Source: Actinomycetospora sp. NBRC 106378
Lineage (GTDB): Bacteria; Actinomycetota; Actinomycetes; Mycobacteriales; Pseudonocardiaceae
DNA length: 64,000 nucleotides
Direction of reading: 5' to 3'
NCBI RefSeq assembly: GCF_030269685.1
Contig: NZ_BSTT01000011.1
Coordinates: forward strand, 1-64,000
The translations under genes were made by a program, and so were the position numbers. Shown in pieces: positions 33,715 through 41,768 of this stretch (positions are counted from its first letter, which is position 1; each line of letters starts with the position of its first letter). A model generated the notes under the pieces. That model saw nothing but the letters and a program-made list of their open reading frames with translations. It searched no databases and was not told the origin of the DNA.

Positions 33715-34545
33715 ATGGCGAGTGGACGCTCCACCGGGACCCCGCAGCGTGGCAAGGGTGGCCGCCCGCCGCAACGCGGCAAGAATCCGGTCGCGGGAGC
33801 GCGGAAGCGCTCCTCCTCGGCCGGTCGGGCGGCGCCGAAGAACCGGCAGGTGCCCTGGCTGCTGATCGGCGCGATCGTCGTCGTGCTCGCCCTGGTCGGC
33901 GGCATCGGCTTCTTCCTGTTCGACCGGTCGTCGCAGATCAGCCCCTGGCGCCCGAGCAGCGACAACCGGGACCCGTCCCTCGCCATCCCGGGGATCGTCA
34001 CCCAGGCCTACGAGGGCAGCCACCACGTGACGCCGCAGCAGCGGGTCGCCTACGACCGGTTCCCCCCGTTCGGCGGTCCGCACGACGGTTACTGGGCCGC
34101 CTGCAACGGCCAGGTCTACCCCCAGCCGGTGCGCAACGAGAACATGGTCCACTCGCTGGAGCACGGCGCCGTCTGGATCGCCTACGACCCGACGCGGGTG
34201 CAGGGCGCCGCACTGGACACCCTCACCGCGAAGGTCCAGGGCCAGAACCAGATGATGATGTCGCCCTACCCCGGCCTCGACCAGCCGATCTCGCTGCAGT
34301 CGTGGGGCCACCAGCTCAAGGTGAGCGACGCGAACGACCCGCGGATCGACCAGTTCATCACCTCGCTCAAGGGCAACCCCAACGGCGTGTACCCCGAGGT
34401 CGGCGCCAGCTGCGACGCCCTCGGCCCGGGCGCCTTCGACCCGGCGAACCCGCCCCCGTTCGACCCGCCGCCGTACCCCCGGGACGCGCTGCCGATGACC
34501 TACCAGGGCACCTCGGGCGCCGGCGGCATGGGAGGCACGGGATGA
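33715..34545 (+). CDS. DUF3105 family membrane protein
   Basis: A 276-residue protein: a basic, disordered N terminus (1-45), one transmembrane helix (about 48-69) and an extracellular domain with the DUF3105 signature NMVHSLEHGAVWIAYDP. The C terminus is Pro- and Gly-rich. The function of the family is unknown. The stop overlaps the start of the DUF305 gene (ATGA), so the two are one unit. Confidence 0.85.
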   Translation: MASGRSTGTPQRGKGGRPPQRGKNPVAGARKRSSSAGRAAPKNRQVPWLLIGAIVVVLALVGGIGFFLFDRSSQISPWRPSSDNRDPSLAIPGIVTQAYEGSHHVTPQQRVAYDRFPPFGGPHDGYWAACNGQVYPQPVRNENMVHSLEHGAVWIAYDPTRVQGAALDTLTAKVQGQNQMMMSPYPGLDQPISLQSWGHQLKVSDANDPRIDQFITSLKGNPNGVYPEVGASCDALGPGAFDPANPPPFDPPPYPRDALPMTYQGTSGAGGMGGTG

Positions 34546-35246
34546 CGGCCTCGTCCGTGACCTCGCCCCCCGAGCCGCCCGTCGTCGACGACGAGTTCGA
34601 CGACGACGGCGGCGGCTGGTGGTCCGACTCCCCCGGCTGGGCCCGGGCCGTCCTGGCCGGCGGCCTCGTGCTGATCCTGCTGCTGGTCGGCGGGCTCGTC
34701 GGCGGCCTGGTCGGACAGCGCACCGCGACCACCTACGGTCCCGCCGCGGGCTCGGTCGACGTCGGGTTCCTGCAGGACATGAGCGTGCACCACCGCCAGG
34801 CGATCCAGATGGCGGTGTGGGAGCGGTCGAACACCACCGACCCGGCGCTGCGCCAGACCGCGTTCGACATCGAGTCCTCGCAGACCCAGCAGCTCGGCAT
34901 GATGCAGGGCTGGCTGCAGCTCTGGGAGCAGCCCACCGAGACCGCCCCGGGGCAGTACATGGCCTGGATGGGCATGCCGATGGCGTCGATGCCGGGCATG
35001 GCCTCCGAGGCCGACCTGCAGCGGTTCCGGGCGTCCACCGGGCAGCCGCTCGACGTCGCGTTCCTGCAGCTGATGCTGCGCCACCACCAGGGTGGGCTGT
35101 CGATGATGCAGGCGGCGGCCGCGCAGGCGTCGGTGCCGGCCGTGCGGACCCTCGCGCAGTCGATGGTGGCCACGCAGACGGCCGAGGCGCAGACGATGAC
35201 GCAGATGCTCGCGGCCCGGGGAGCGGCACCCCTGCCGATGAACTAG
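34542..35246 (+). CDS. DUF305 family membrane-anchored His/Met-rich protein
   Basis: A 234-residue protein with an acidic N terminus, one transmembrane helix (about 38-60) and a helical external domain. The two DUF305 signatures are MSVHHRQAIQMAVWE and LMLRHHQGGLSMMQ. The many His and Met residues hint at metal (perhaps copper) binding, which is known for some relatives; this is inference. It is translated together with the DUF3105 protein. Confidence 0.86.
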   Translation: MTASSVTSPPEPPVVDDEFDDDGGGWWSDSPGWARAVLAGGLVLILLLVGGLVGGLVGQRTATTYGPAAGSVDVGFLQDMSVHHRQAIQMAVWERSNTTDPALRQTAFDIESSQTQQLGMMQGWLQLWEQPTETAPGQYMAWMGMPMASMPGMASEADLQRFRASTGQPLDVAFLQLMLRHHQGGLSMMQAAAAQASVPAVRTLAQSMVATQTAEAQTMTQMLAARGAAPLPMN

Positions 35247-35253
35247 ATCGCGG

Positions 35254-35297
35254 GTCAGCGGTGGCACACGGCTGGCGCCGGACGTCAGTCGTGCGCC
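35254..35297. repeat. degenerate copy of the GTCAGCGGTGGC hairpin element
   Basis: 35254-35274 repeats the arm of the hairpin found after prmC (one base differs over the shared 19 nt). An imperfect complementary arm, CAGTCGTGCGCCACGCTC, follows at about 35286-35303. It begins 7 nt past the DUF305 stop and is probably that operon's terminator. Confidence 0.5.
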
Positions 35298-35366
35298 ACG
35301 CTCGGACGGGGCGGGCCCCACCCGCGTGATCAACGGAGCCGATGCAGTAGTCTCATCCGCGGTACC

Positions 35367-35438
35367 GCCCCCGTAGCTCAGGGGATAGAGCACCGCCCTC
35401 CGGAGGCGGGAGCGCAGGTTCGAATCCTGCCGGGGGCA
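35367..35438 (+). tRNA. tRNA-Arg (anticodon CCG)
   Basis: A full cloverleaf: acceptor GCCCCCG paired with CGGGGGC, D arm GCTC/GAGC, anticodon stem CCGCC/GGCGG with anticodon CCG at 35400-35402, and T arm GCAGG-TTCGAAT-CCTGC. The discriminator is A at 35438; CCA is not encoded as such (ACCCA follows). It decodes CGG, a frequent arginine codon here. TAGTCT at 35348-35353 is a possible minus-10 box. Confidence 0.96.
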
Positions 35439-35468
35439 CCCACGAACGGCATCCCTAGGATTCGCCGT

Positions 35469-36773
35469 ATGGCGGACCGGTTGATCTTCCAGCTCGGCAC
35501 CAACAACTGGCAGCGCGGCGGTGAGTTCGCCCCCGGGTCGGGCATTCTCCACGAGGCGCACCACCGGGCCTACAACGAGATCGACGGCGTCCGCGCCTAC
35601 TCGATGTATCCCTCGCGCGTGCAGCGCTTCCGCGAGGAGGACGTCCGGGTCTTCGAACTCGACCACGACATCCCGATCTGCGAGTCCGTCTCCCCCGTCT
35701 CGAGCTACCGCTGGCACGCGATGAGCGAGGACGAGGTCGACGCCTACCGCGCCCGGCTCACGCGCGAGGTCACGGCGTTCATGGACGAGGTCGAGGCCTC
35801 GACGGGCGACGAGTTCACGCTGGCGATCGCCCACCACGCCTTCATGAACCCGGTCGTCATGCGCGACGTCATCGCCGCGCGCGTCGAGGCCGGGAAGCCC
35901 CGCATCCCGCTCGTCTGCTTCGTGCACGGCACCGAACTGAAGATGTTCCACAAGGAGCAGAGCGGGCAGGAACCCGAGGAGTTCCCGCTGCGCTTCCTGC
36001 CGTTCATGCGGCGCGAGAAGGTCTTCGAGGGCGGGGTGGACGTCGTCGCGTCCATCTCGTCGGAACAGATCGAGGCGTTCTCCGACGTGTTCCCGGAATT
36101 CCCCCGCGAGCGCGTCGTGCTCTCCCACAACGGTTACAACGACCGCGTCTTCCGCGAGTCGGACACCGCTCCCGCCGAGGCCCTGTCCCAGCTCGCCGAC
36201 GACGTGCCCGACTTCGACGCCGTGGTGGCCTTCTGCGGCAAGTTCGCCGACTGGAAGCGGCTCGACGCCCTGCTGCGCGCGGCCGCGCAGTACGAGCAGG
36301 AGGACCGCCGCATCGTCACCGTGGTCGCCGGCGGCGGGCCCGAGGAGCAGCAGCGGGCGATGCGCGACCTCGTCGCCGACCTCGACCTGCAGCGGGTCGT
36401 GTTCCTCGGACCGCGTCAGCAGGAGGACCTGGCGACGATGTTCGCCGCGGCCGACGTCGGCGTGTTCCCGTCCTGGCGCGAACCCTTCGGCCTGGTGTTC
36501 CTCGAGTGCATGGCGTGCGGCACGCCCGTGATCGGCGCCGACTCCGGCGGCCCGCGGGACTTCGTCACCCCCGAGGTCGGCGTGCTCGTGCCGGAGACCG
36601 ACGACCGGCAGGAACTCGCCGACTCCCTCGCGGCTGCGATCGACCGCGCGCTGGACGAGGACTGGAAGCAGACGAAGGGCCCGGGCGCCGCGGCGTATGC
36701 CCGGGAGAAGTTCAGCGTCGTCCGCCAGGTGTCGGACCTGCTCGCCGAGGTGGACCGCCTCACCGGTCGCTAG
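35469..36773 (+). CDS. glycosyltransferase family 4 protein
   Basis: A 434-residue GT-B enzyme. The C-terminal nucleotide-sugar domain shows VVAFCGKFADWKRLD, VVAGGGPEEQQ and the EPFGLVFLECMACGTPVIG segment that holds the retaining E-x7-E motif. The N-terminal acceptor domain is distinctive (HHAFMNPVVMRD, FVHGTELKMF) and does not point to a known acceptor. It is likely cytoplasmic. A large palindrome touches its stop codon. Confidence 0.85.
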   Translation: MADRLIFQLGTNNWQRGGEFAPGSGILHEAHHRAYNEIDGVRAYSMYPSRVQRFREEDVRVFELDHDIPICESVSPVSSYRWHAMSEDEVDAYRARLTREVTAFMDEVEASTGDEFTLAIAHHAFMNPVVMRDVIAARVEAGKPRIPLVCFVHGTELKMFHKEQSGQEPEEFPLRFLPFMRREKVFEGGVDVVASISSEQIEAFSDVFPEFPRERVVLSHNGYNDRVFRESDTAPAEALSQLADDVPDFDAVVAFCGKFADWKRLDALLRAAAQYEQEDRRIVTVVAGGGPEEQQRAMRDLVADLDLQRVVFLGPRQQEDLATMFAAADVGVFPSWREPFGLVFLECMACGTPVIGADSGGPRDFVTPEVGVLVPETDDRQELADSLAAAIDRALDEDWKQTKGPGAAAYAREKFSVVRQVSDLLAEVDRLTGR

Positions 36774-36838
36774 GTCGGTCAGTGGGGTGTGTGGTGCACA
36801 GGAATCCTGTGCACCACACACCCCGGTCAGCGACCTAG
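36770..36838. repeat. nested palindrome at the end of the glycosyltransferase gene
   Basis: The core is a perfect 19-bp inverted repeat, GGGGTGTGTGGTGCACAGG (36784-36802) and its complement (36806-36824), around AAT. An outer 8-bp pair CTAGGTCG (36770-36777) and CGACCTAG (36831-36838) encloses it, and GGTCAG occurs directly repeated at 36777-36782 and 36825-36830. The outer arm includes the glycosyltransferase stop codon. A terminator role is most likely. Confidence 0.65.
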
Positions 36839-36880
36839 GCCCGACGGAACCGATCGTCCTCCGCGCGAGTCCGAGCCCGT

Positions 36881-37801
36881 GTGGACATCAACGAGCCCTT
36901 CCGTATGGATCGTGCCCTCGCCGACGGCACCGTCAGCCGCGACATGGCCCGGTCGACCTACTTCCGCAAGCCGTTCCCCCGCGTCGCGCTCGGCCAGGAC
37001 CGGCCGTTCACGATGGAGGTCCGCGCCCGGGCCGCCGGCTTGGTCCACGAACGCGCCGTCGTCGCGGGGGTCGCCGCCGCCGCGCTGCACCGCGCGCAGG
37101 TCGCACCGTTGGACCCGACCGTCGACCTCGTCGTGGACGTCGCCGGGGTCCGGGAGGCCGCCGGTCTCCGCCGACGCCGGCTGACCCTGACGCCCGACGA
37201 GATCACGAGGGTGGGCCGGACCCGGGTCACCACGCCCGCGCGGACGGCCTACGACCTCGCCCGCTGGTCGCCGCGGGGTGAGGCCGTCGTCGTCCTCGAC
37301 GCGCTGTTCCGGGCCACCGGGCTCGACCTCGACGCGGTCCGTGCCGTGCTCGCCGCGCACCCGGACGACCGCGACCGGACCGCCGTCGAGCCCGCGCTTG
37401 CATGGGTCGACGCCCGGAGCCCGGGGCCCACGGCCAGCCGGTGCCGGGTCGCCCTGCTGGCCCGGGACTTCCCGGTCCCGCTCGTGGAGCAGGAGCTGTG
37501 CGGCGCGCGCGGGTCCGTCGCGACCCTCGCGCTCGCCTGGCCGGAGACCCGGACCGGACTCGCTCGCCACCGTGGCGCCGAGACGGCGGCCCGGGAGCTC
37601 GGCTGGGAGGTGCTGGAGCGGCCCGACCTCGGCCTCGACGGGATCGACCATCTGGCGGCCCGCCTGGAGCGGCTGACGGAGCGCTGGGACCCGCCGCGCA
37701 TGCTGGCGCGCCCCAAGTCGTGGTGGCAGCTGCCGCTCCCACCGGATCCGGACGGGTGGTACGACGGCGGACGGAGCCGGCTCGTGCCCCGCCCGCGGTG
37801 A
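36881..37801 (+). CDS. AbiEi-like protein without a toxin neighbour
   Basis: A 306-residue protein. Residues about 50-150 follow the AbiEi/type IV antitoxin pattern: VHERAVVAGVAAAALH, a variable linker, then RTRVTTPARTAYDLARW. The second half, ending with a basic Trp-rich tail, has no clear motif; PD-(D/E)XK nuclease residues of the related DUF559 proteins are not evident. No AbiEii nucleotidyltransferase is adjacent, so it is probably an orphan regulator. The start is a GTG at 36881; an ATG at 36905 is the alternative. Confidence 0.65.
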   Translation: MDINEPFRMDRALADGTVSRDMARSTYFRKPFPRVALGQDRPFTMEVRARAAGLVHERAVVAGVAAAALHRAQVAPLDPTVDLVVDVAGVREAAGLRRRRLTLTPDEITRVGRTRVTTPARTAYDLARWSPRGEAVVVLDALFRATGLDLDAVRAVLAAHPDDRDRTAVEPALAWVDARSPGPTASRCRVALLARDFPVPLVEQELCGARGSVATLALAWPETRTGLARHRGAETAARELGWEVLERPDLGLDGIDHLAARLERLTERWDPPRMLARPKSWWQLPLPPDPDGWYDGGRSRLVPRPR

Positions 37802-37837
37802 TCCGTGCGGGACCCGCAGGCGAGGAGACGGTCCCGG

Positions 37838-38272
37838 TCAGTCGCTGGTGTCGACGTTCTGGTCGATGATCGTCTGCCGGTGCGGGGTGATCCAGAGGAT
37901 GACGCGCTCGGACTTGATGGCCTCCGGCGGGTAGTCCTTGCCGAAGTACTTGTGGGCCACCTCGTCGACGTGCTTGCGGGCCTCGTCGCCGGTGGTGAAC
38001 TCGGTGACCTCGCCGCGGACCTCGGCGTAGCGGTAGGGGTCCTTCTCGTCCCGGATGAGCACGGTGATCCGCGGGTCGCGCTGCAGGTTCTCGTAGCGCT
38101 TGCGGTGGGTCTCGGTGTTGAGGACGAGCCGGCCGTCCTTGAGCCCGACCCAGAGGATCTGGGACTGGATCAGACCGCTCGGCAGGATCGTGGAGACCGC
38201 GGCGAAGTTCGCGCCGCTGGCGAGCTCCTCGGTCATGGGGTGCAGGTCGGGACCGTTGCGGGTGTCAGCCAT
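37838..38272 (-). CDS. PPOX-class F420-dependent oxidoreductase
   Basis: A 144-residue split-barrel protein of the pyridoxamine-phosphate-oxidase family. The stretches FAAVSTILPSGLIQSQILWV, NTETHRKRYENLQRDPRITV and DPYRYAEVRGEV match actinobacterial F420/FDOR-B type proteins. These reduce or bind small substrates such as biliverdin with F420. The exact cofactor cannot be proven by eye. It stands alone, convergent with the previous gene. Confidence 0.85.
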   Translation of the reverse strand: MADTRNGPDLHPMTEELASGANFAAVSTILPSGLIQSQILWVGLKDGRLVLNTETHRKRYENLQRDPRITVLIRDEKDPYRYAEVRGEVTEFTTGDEARKHVDEVAHKYFGKDYPPEAIKSERVILWITPHRQTIIDQNVDTSD

Positions 38273-38300
38273 GCGCCCGGGTGCCCATCAGCCGGTCCGG

Positions 38301-39269
38301 TCACCCGAGCCGATCGAGCAACGGTGTGACGGTGGCCGCGAACCGCTCGGGCTCACCGAGCAGCGCGAGGTGGCGCGCGCCGGGGAGCTCGGTGACGGCG
38401 GTGGCGCGCACCCGGGCCGCCATCGCGGCGGCGTCGTCCCGGTCGAAGCTCGTGTCCAGCTCCGAGAACACGATCGCGACGGGCACCCGGAGGCGACGCT
38501 CCTCGTCGTCGGTCAGCCCGATGAGCGGCTGCCGCGCGATCGCGAGCAGCGCCGTGACCCCACCCGGCGTCAGGAAGGGGGCGCGCCAGCGGTCGATCGC
38601 GGCGTCGTCGACGGGGCAGCCGGGCCCGCACTGGCTCTCGACGAGGCTCCGGACCGGGCCGCGGTGGCGCACGATCGCCGTGACGACGGCCGGTCCGACC
38701 GGCGGCAGGGTCACCAGCGACCGCACCCCTCCTCCCCCGCCGGAGCCGGAGCGGTCGGCGCCGAAGTAGGGCGTGCCGTCGCCGTTCGCCGCGATCACGC
38801 CGGTCAGGGCGCCGGGGTCGCGCAGGGCGAGGGCCAGGGCGATCGCGACGCCCGAGGAGTGCCCCAGCACGACCGGACGCACGAGGTGCAGGGCTCCGAC
38901 GACGCCCGCCAGCTGGTCGGTGTCGGCGGCGAGGTCGTAGGGCCCGACGTGCGCGGTGAAGCCGTAGCCGCGCACGTCGTAGGCGTAGACGTCGCGGTCG
39001 GCGGCGAGCCGCGGGCCGAGCCGGGAGAACACGTAGGTCGACTCCGCGAAGCCCGGCACGAGCACCAGCGGCGGTCGGCCCGACGGTCGTAGGGCGGGCC
39101 AGTGCTCGACGTGGGTCGGCACCCCCGCCGCGTCGATCATGGCTCCCGGGACGTCGACCGCCACCCGCACGGGCGCGAGGTCGTCCCACGCGAGGTAGAG
39201 CCCGGAGGCGACCAGCAGCACGACGACGAGGGTCGCCAGCGCGATCCCGACCCGTCGCAGCCACCGCAC
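38301..39269 (-). CDS. membrane-anchored alpha/beta hydrolase
   Basis: A 322-residue protein with an N-terminal transmembrane helix (about 8-28) and an alpha/beta hydrolase domain. The nucleophile serine is in VLGHSSGVA; the acid is probably in FSELDTSFD and the histidine in GARHLALLG. Four Gly in a row between barrel and lid (SGSGGGGG) are unusual. The GTG at 39269 has AGGG upstream; longer frames would enter the divergent methyltransferase gene. Substrate unknown. Confidence 0.8.
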   Translation of the reverse strand: MRWLRRVGIALATLVVVLLVASGLYLAWDDLAPVRVAVDVPGAMIDAAGVPTHVEHWPALRPSGRPPLVLVPGFAESTYVFSRLGPRLAADRDVYAYDVRGYGFTAHVGPYDLAADTDQLAGVVGALHLVRPVVLGHSSGVAIALALALRDPGALTGVIAANGDGTPYFGADRSGSGGGGGVRSLVTLPPVGPAVVTAIVRHRGPVRSLVESQCGPGCPVDDAAIDRWRAPFLTPGGVTALLAIARQPLIGLTDDEERRLRVPVAIVFSELDTSFDRDDAAAMAARVRATAVTELPGARHLALLGEPERFAATVTPLLDRLG

Positions 39270-39330
39270 CGACCCACCCTGCCAGGAGCACGGGTCGTTA
39301 GGCTGTGCAAGTACCGGGTACCCGTCGATC

Positions 39331-40233
39331 ATGCGGACCGAGGGCGACCGGTGGGACATCGTCTCGAGCGTGGGCTGGACCGCGCTCATGGTGGCGGCAG
39401 GGCGGGCCGTCGAACGGCACCGGCCGGACCCCCTGGTGGACGATCCGTGGGCCGAGCACTTCGTGGGGCGGGCCGACACCCCGCAGCCGCTGCCGACCCA
39501 CCCCGACCAGCCGTGGCCGGACCCCGAGCGCGTCGACGGCGAGCGCACCGTCGTCGACGAGTTCTGGACGGTCATGTCGACCTACCAGGGGGTGCGGTCG
39601 CGGTTCTTCGACCGCGCCCTCCTCGACGCCGGTGTCGACCAGGTGGTCCTGCTCGCGGTCGGACTGGACGCCCGCGCGTACCGGCTGGACTGGCCGGCGG
39701 GCACGACCGTCTTCGAGATCGACCAGGAGCAGGTCCTCGACTTCAAGGACGAGGTCCTGACGACGGCGGGCGCCGCGCAGCGCTGCCGGCGGGTGGCGGT
39801 CGGCGTGGACCTGCGCGACGACTGGGTCGGTGCCCTGCGCGCCGCCGGGTTCGACGCGGACCGGCCCTCGGCCTTCCTCGCCGAGGGTCTCCTGCCGTTC
39901 CTCCCGGCCGCGGCCGAGTCCGAGCTGCTGCGCCTGGTCGGGACGCTGACCGCACCCGGGAGCACGCTCGTCGTCGAGAACTTCGCGGCCGCGTTCGCGC
40001 AGCTGCAGCACGACCCGGCGCTACCGCGGTTCGGCCGCCCGTTCGGCGTCGAGATGACGGGGCTGGTCGACCTGACCGAGCAGCGTCCGCACCCCGCCGA
40101 GGCCCTGCGTGGCGACGGGTGGCAGGTCGAGGTGACGGCCGGGCGGGACGTGGCGCAGCGGTGGGGGCGTCCGCTCGAGACGATGTCGACGGGGACGACG
40201 CTGGACAGCGAGTTCGTCGTCGCCCGCCGCTGA
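39331..40233 (+). CDS. class I SAM-dependent methyltransferase (LCM-like, TIGR00027 type)
   Basis: A 300-residue protein. RWDIVSSVGWTALMVAAGRA at the N terminus, VVLLAVGLDARAYRL for SAM binding, VFEIDQEQVLDFK and AFLAEGLLPFLPAAAE are the marks of the large actinobacterial family related to leucine carboxyl methyltransferases. Substrates are mostly unknown. Its stop directly abuts the stop of the next, convergent gene. Confidence 0.88.
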   Translation: MRTEGDRWDIVSSVGWTALMVAAGRAVERHRPDPLVDDPWAEHFVGRADTPQPLPTHPDQPWPDPERVDGERTVVDEFWTVMSTYQGVRSRFFDRALLDAGVDQVVLLAVGLDARAYRLDWPAGTTVFEIDQEQVLDFKDEVLTTAGAAQRCRRVAVGVDLRDDWVGALRAAGFDADRPSAFLAEGLLPFLPAAAESELLRLVGTLTAPGSTLVVENFAAAFAQLQHDPALPRFGRPFGVEMTGLVDLTEQRPHPAEALRGDGWQVEVTAGRDVAQRWGRPLETMSTGTTLDSEFVVARR

Positions 40234-40425
40234 TCAGCTCACCGTCGTCTGCTGATGGGCGACGAGACGGTCCACCGACTCGCGCACGGCACGCAGCTCG
40301 GTGACGACCGCGTCGAGCTGGGTCACGTTGGTGACCTTGAGCTCCGCGAGCACCCGCTCGAGCAGGGCGTTGGTGACGGTGAGCGCGTCCTTGACGGGTC
40401 CGATCCCGGCGATGTCTCCGAGCAC
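40234..40425 (-). CDS. small hypothetical protein
   Basis: A 63-residue, mostly helical protein (LLERVLAELKVTNVTQLD) with a GTG start at 40425 preceded by a very good GAGGAGG site at 5 nt. No known domain was recognised. It may form a coiled coil. Support is the ribosome-binding site, the length without rare codons and the clean abutment with the methyltransferase stop. Confidence 0.6.
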   Translation of the reverse strand: MLGDIAGIGPVKDALTVTNALLERVLAELKVTNVTQLDAVVTELRAVRESVDRLVAHQQTTVS

Positions 40426-40486
40426 GGTTCCTCCTCGGTCCGACGTTGCTTGTTGGTACCGACGGTACCTGATACTCCGGGTTCCG

Positions 40487-41443
40487 TCAGCCGTCGCCCT
40501 TCTCGGCCGCCCGCTTGCGGCGCTTGCCCTCGTGCATCGCGGCGACCCGGGCGACCGGGATGGTGTGGCCCTCGTCGATCAGATCCGACGGGATCGGGCG
40601 GGCGTCACCGAGCCGTTCGGTCCAGGTCGGGCCGTCGAGGAACCGCTCCGGCGTTCCGACCGTGATCTCCCGCGGCACCACGGTGTCGAGGTCGTCCCAG
40701 TCGACGGGACAGCTCACCGGGAGGCCGGGCCGCACGCGGGGGCTGTAGGTCGCGACGACGGTGGCCCCGCCGGCCCGCGTGGCGTCGAGGAAGACCTTGC
40801 CCCCGCGGTCGGCGCGGATGAACGCCGTCGTCGTGATGTCGGGCTCGAGCTGCTCGGCGCGTGCCGCGACCGCCCGGGTCGCCGCGTGCACGTCCTCCAT
40901 GGCCGTGGGCCGGATCGGCGTGACGACGTGCAGACCCTTCGCCCCCGAGGTCTTCACCGCCGGCTCGAACCCGGCCTCCTGCAGCACCCGGCGCACGGCG
41001 CGGGCGGCCGTCACGACGGGCGCGAGGTCGGCGCCCTCCGGCGGGTCCAGGTCGATGACGAGGTGGGTCGGTGTGCCCGGCTCGTCGGCTGTGGTGAGCG
41101 GGACGTGGTACTCGATCGCGCGCTGGTTGGCGAACCACAGCAGCGTCGCCCGGTCCTCGGCGAGGGCGTAGTGGACGTCGCGCTGGGAGCTGTCGGACCA
41201 GAACGTGACCGAGCGGATCCAGTCCGGCGCGCCCTTGGGCAGGTTCTTCTGCATGAACCGCTGGTCGCCACGGGCGCGCACCACCGACAGCGGACGGTTC
41301 GCGAGGAGCGGCAGCATCCGGTCCGCGACCGCGTCGAGGTGGTCGACGAGCTGCCGCTTGGTGACCGTGTCGCCCGCCAGGAGCGCCTGGTCGAGATGGG
41401 TCAGCCCGACGCCGTCGCGCGTCTCGTCCGGTTCGCTCGCCAT
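40487..41443 (-). CDS. ligD: LigD-type DNA polymerase/primase domain protein
   Basis: A 318-residue stand-alone LigD polymerase (AEP) domain. It has GDQRFMQKNLPKGAPDW near the start, the metal-binding LVIDLDPPEGAD and the KTSGAKGLHVVTPI segment that binds the nucleotide. Such proteins work in Ku-dependent end joining, adding (ribo)nucleotides at breaks. No Ku or ligase gene lies in the window. The ATG at 41443 is used; upstream lies the repeat array. Confidence 0.88.
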   Translation of the reverse strand: MASEPDETRDGVGLTHLDQALLAGDTVTKRQLVDHLDAVADRMLPLLANRPLSVVRARGDQRFMQKNLPKGAPDWIRSVTFWSDSSQRDVHYALAEDRATLLWFANQRAIEYHVPLTTADEPGTPTHLVIDLDPPEGADLAPVVTAARAVRRVLQEAGFEPAVKTSGAKGLHVVTPIRPTAMEDVHAATRAVAARAEQLEPDITTTAFIRADRGGKVFLDATRAGGATVVATYSPRVRPGLPVSCPVDWDDLDTVVPREITVGTPERFLDGPTWTERLGDARPIPSDLIDEGHTIPVARVAAMHEGKRRKRAAEKGDG

Positions 41444-41504
41444 CGTGCTGACGGTGGACGGCTCCGCCGACCCGGTCAAGCCGGGTGACGGGTGGTCGGG
41501 GCGC

Positions 41505-41768
41505 TGTGTGCGGCACGCACACACTCCGGCCGGCGACCACGACACCTCGCACGACCCCGACGCGGCACGCACACCACCGGAACGGGGCCGCGGACCTGTC
41601 GCGGGACGAGGGGCGGTGATCCCGCTGCACTGCGCACGCGTCGCTGTGTGCGCCCCGCGCAGGGCGGACCGCAGATCTGCGCTCTTCCCGCCGCGCTGTA
41701 TGCGCCACGCGCAGGGGTCACCGGGGCCCTGCCCCGCTCACACCGACGTGTGTGCGCCCCGAGCAGGA
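41505..41768. repeat. inward-facing repeat array 1, 52-bp period
   Basis: Two units of one orientation (GCGGCACGCACACACT-like, 41510 and 41562, 52 bp apart) face three of the other (TGTGTGCGCCMCGCGCAGGG-like, 41645, 41698 and 41749, 53 and 51 bp apart). The unit cores share TGTGTGCG..ACGC read on either strand. Units are about 20 bp with variable spacers of about 32 bp. The first unit also forms an 8-bp hairpin. The last unit overlaps the 3' end of the CobW gene. No coding signal was seen in 41444-41737. Confidence 0.75.

Noticed and set aside
36881-37801. A type IV toxin-antitoxin pair
   Set aside because: Only the AbiEi-like part is present; the neighbours are a glycosyltransferase and an F420 oxidoreductase, not an AbiEii toxin.
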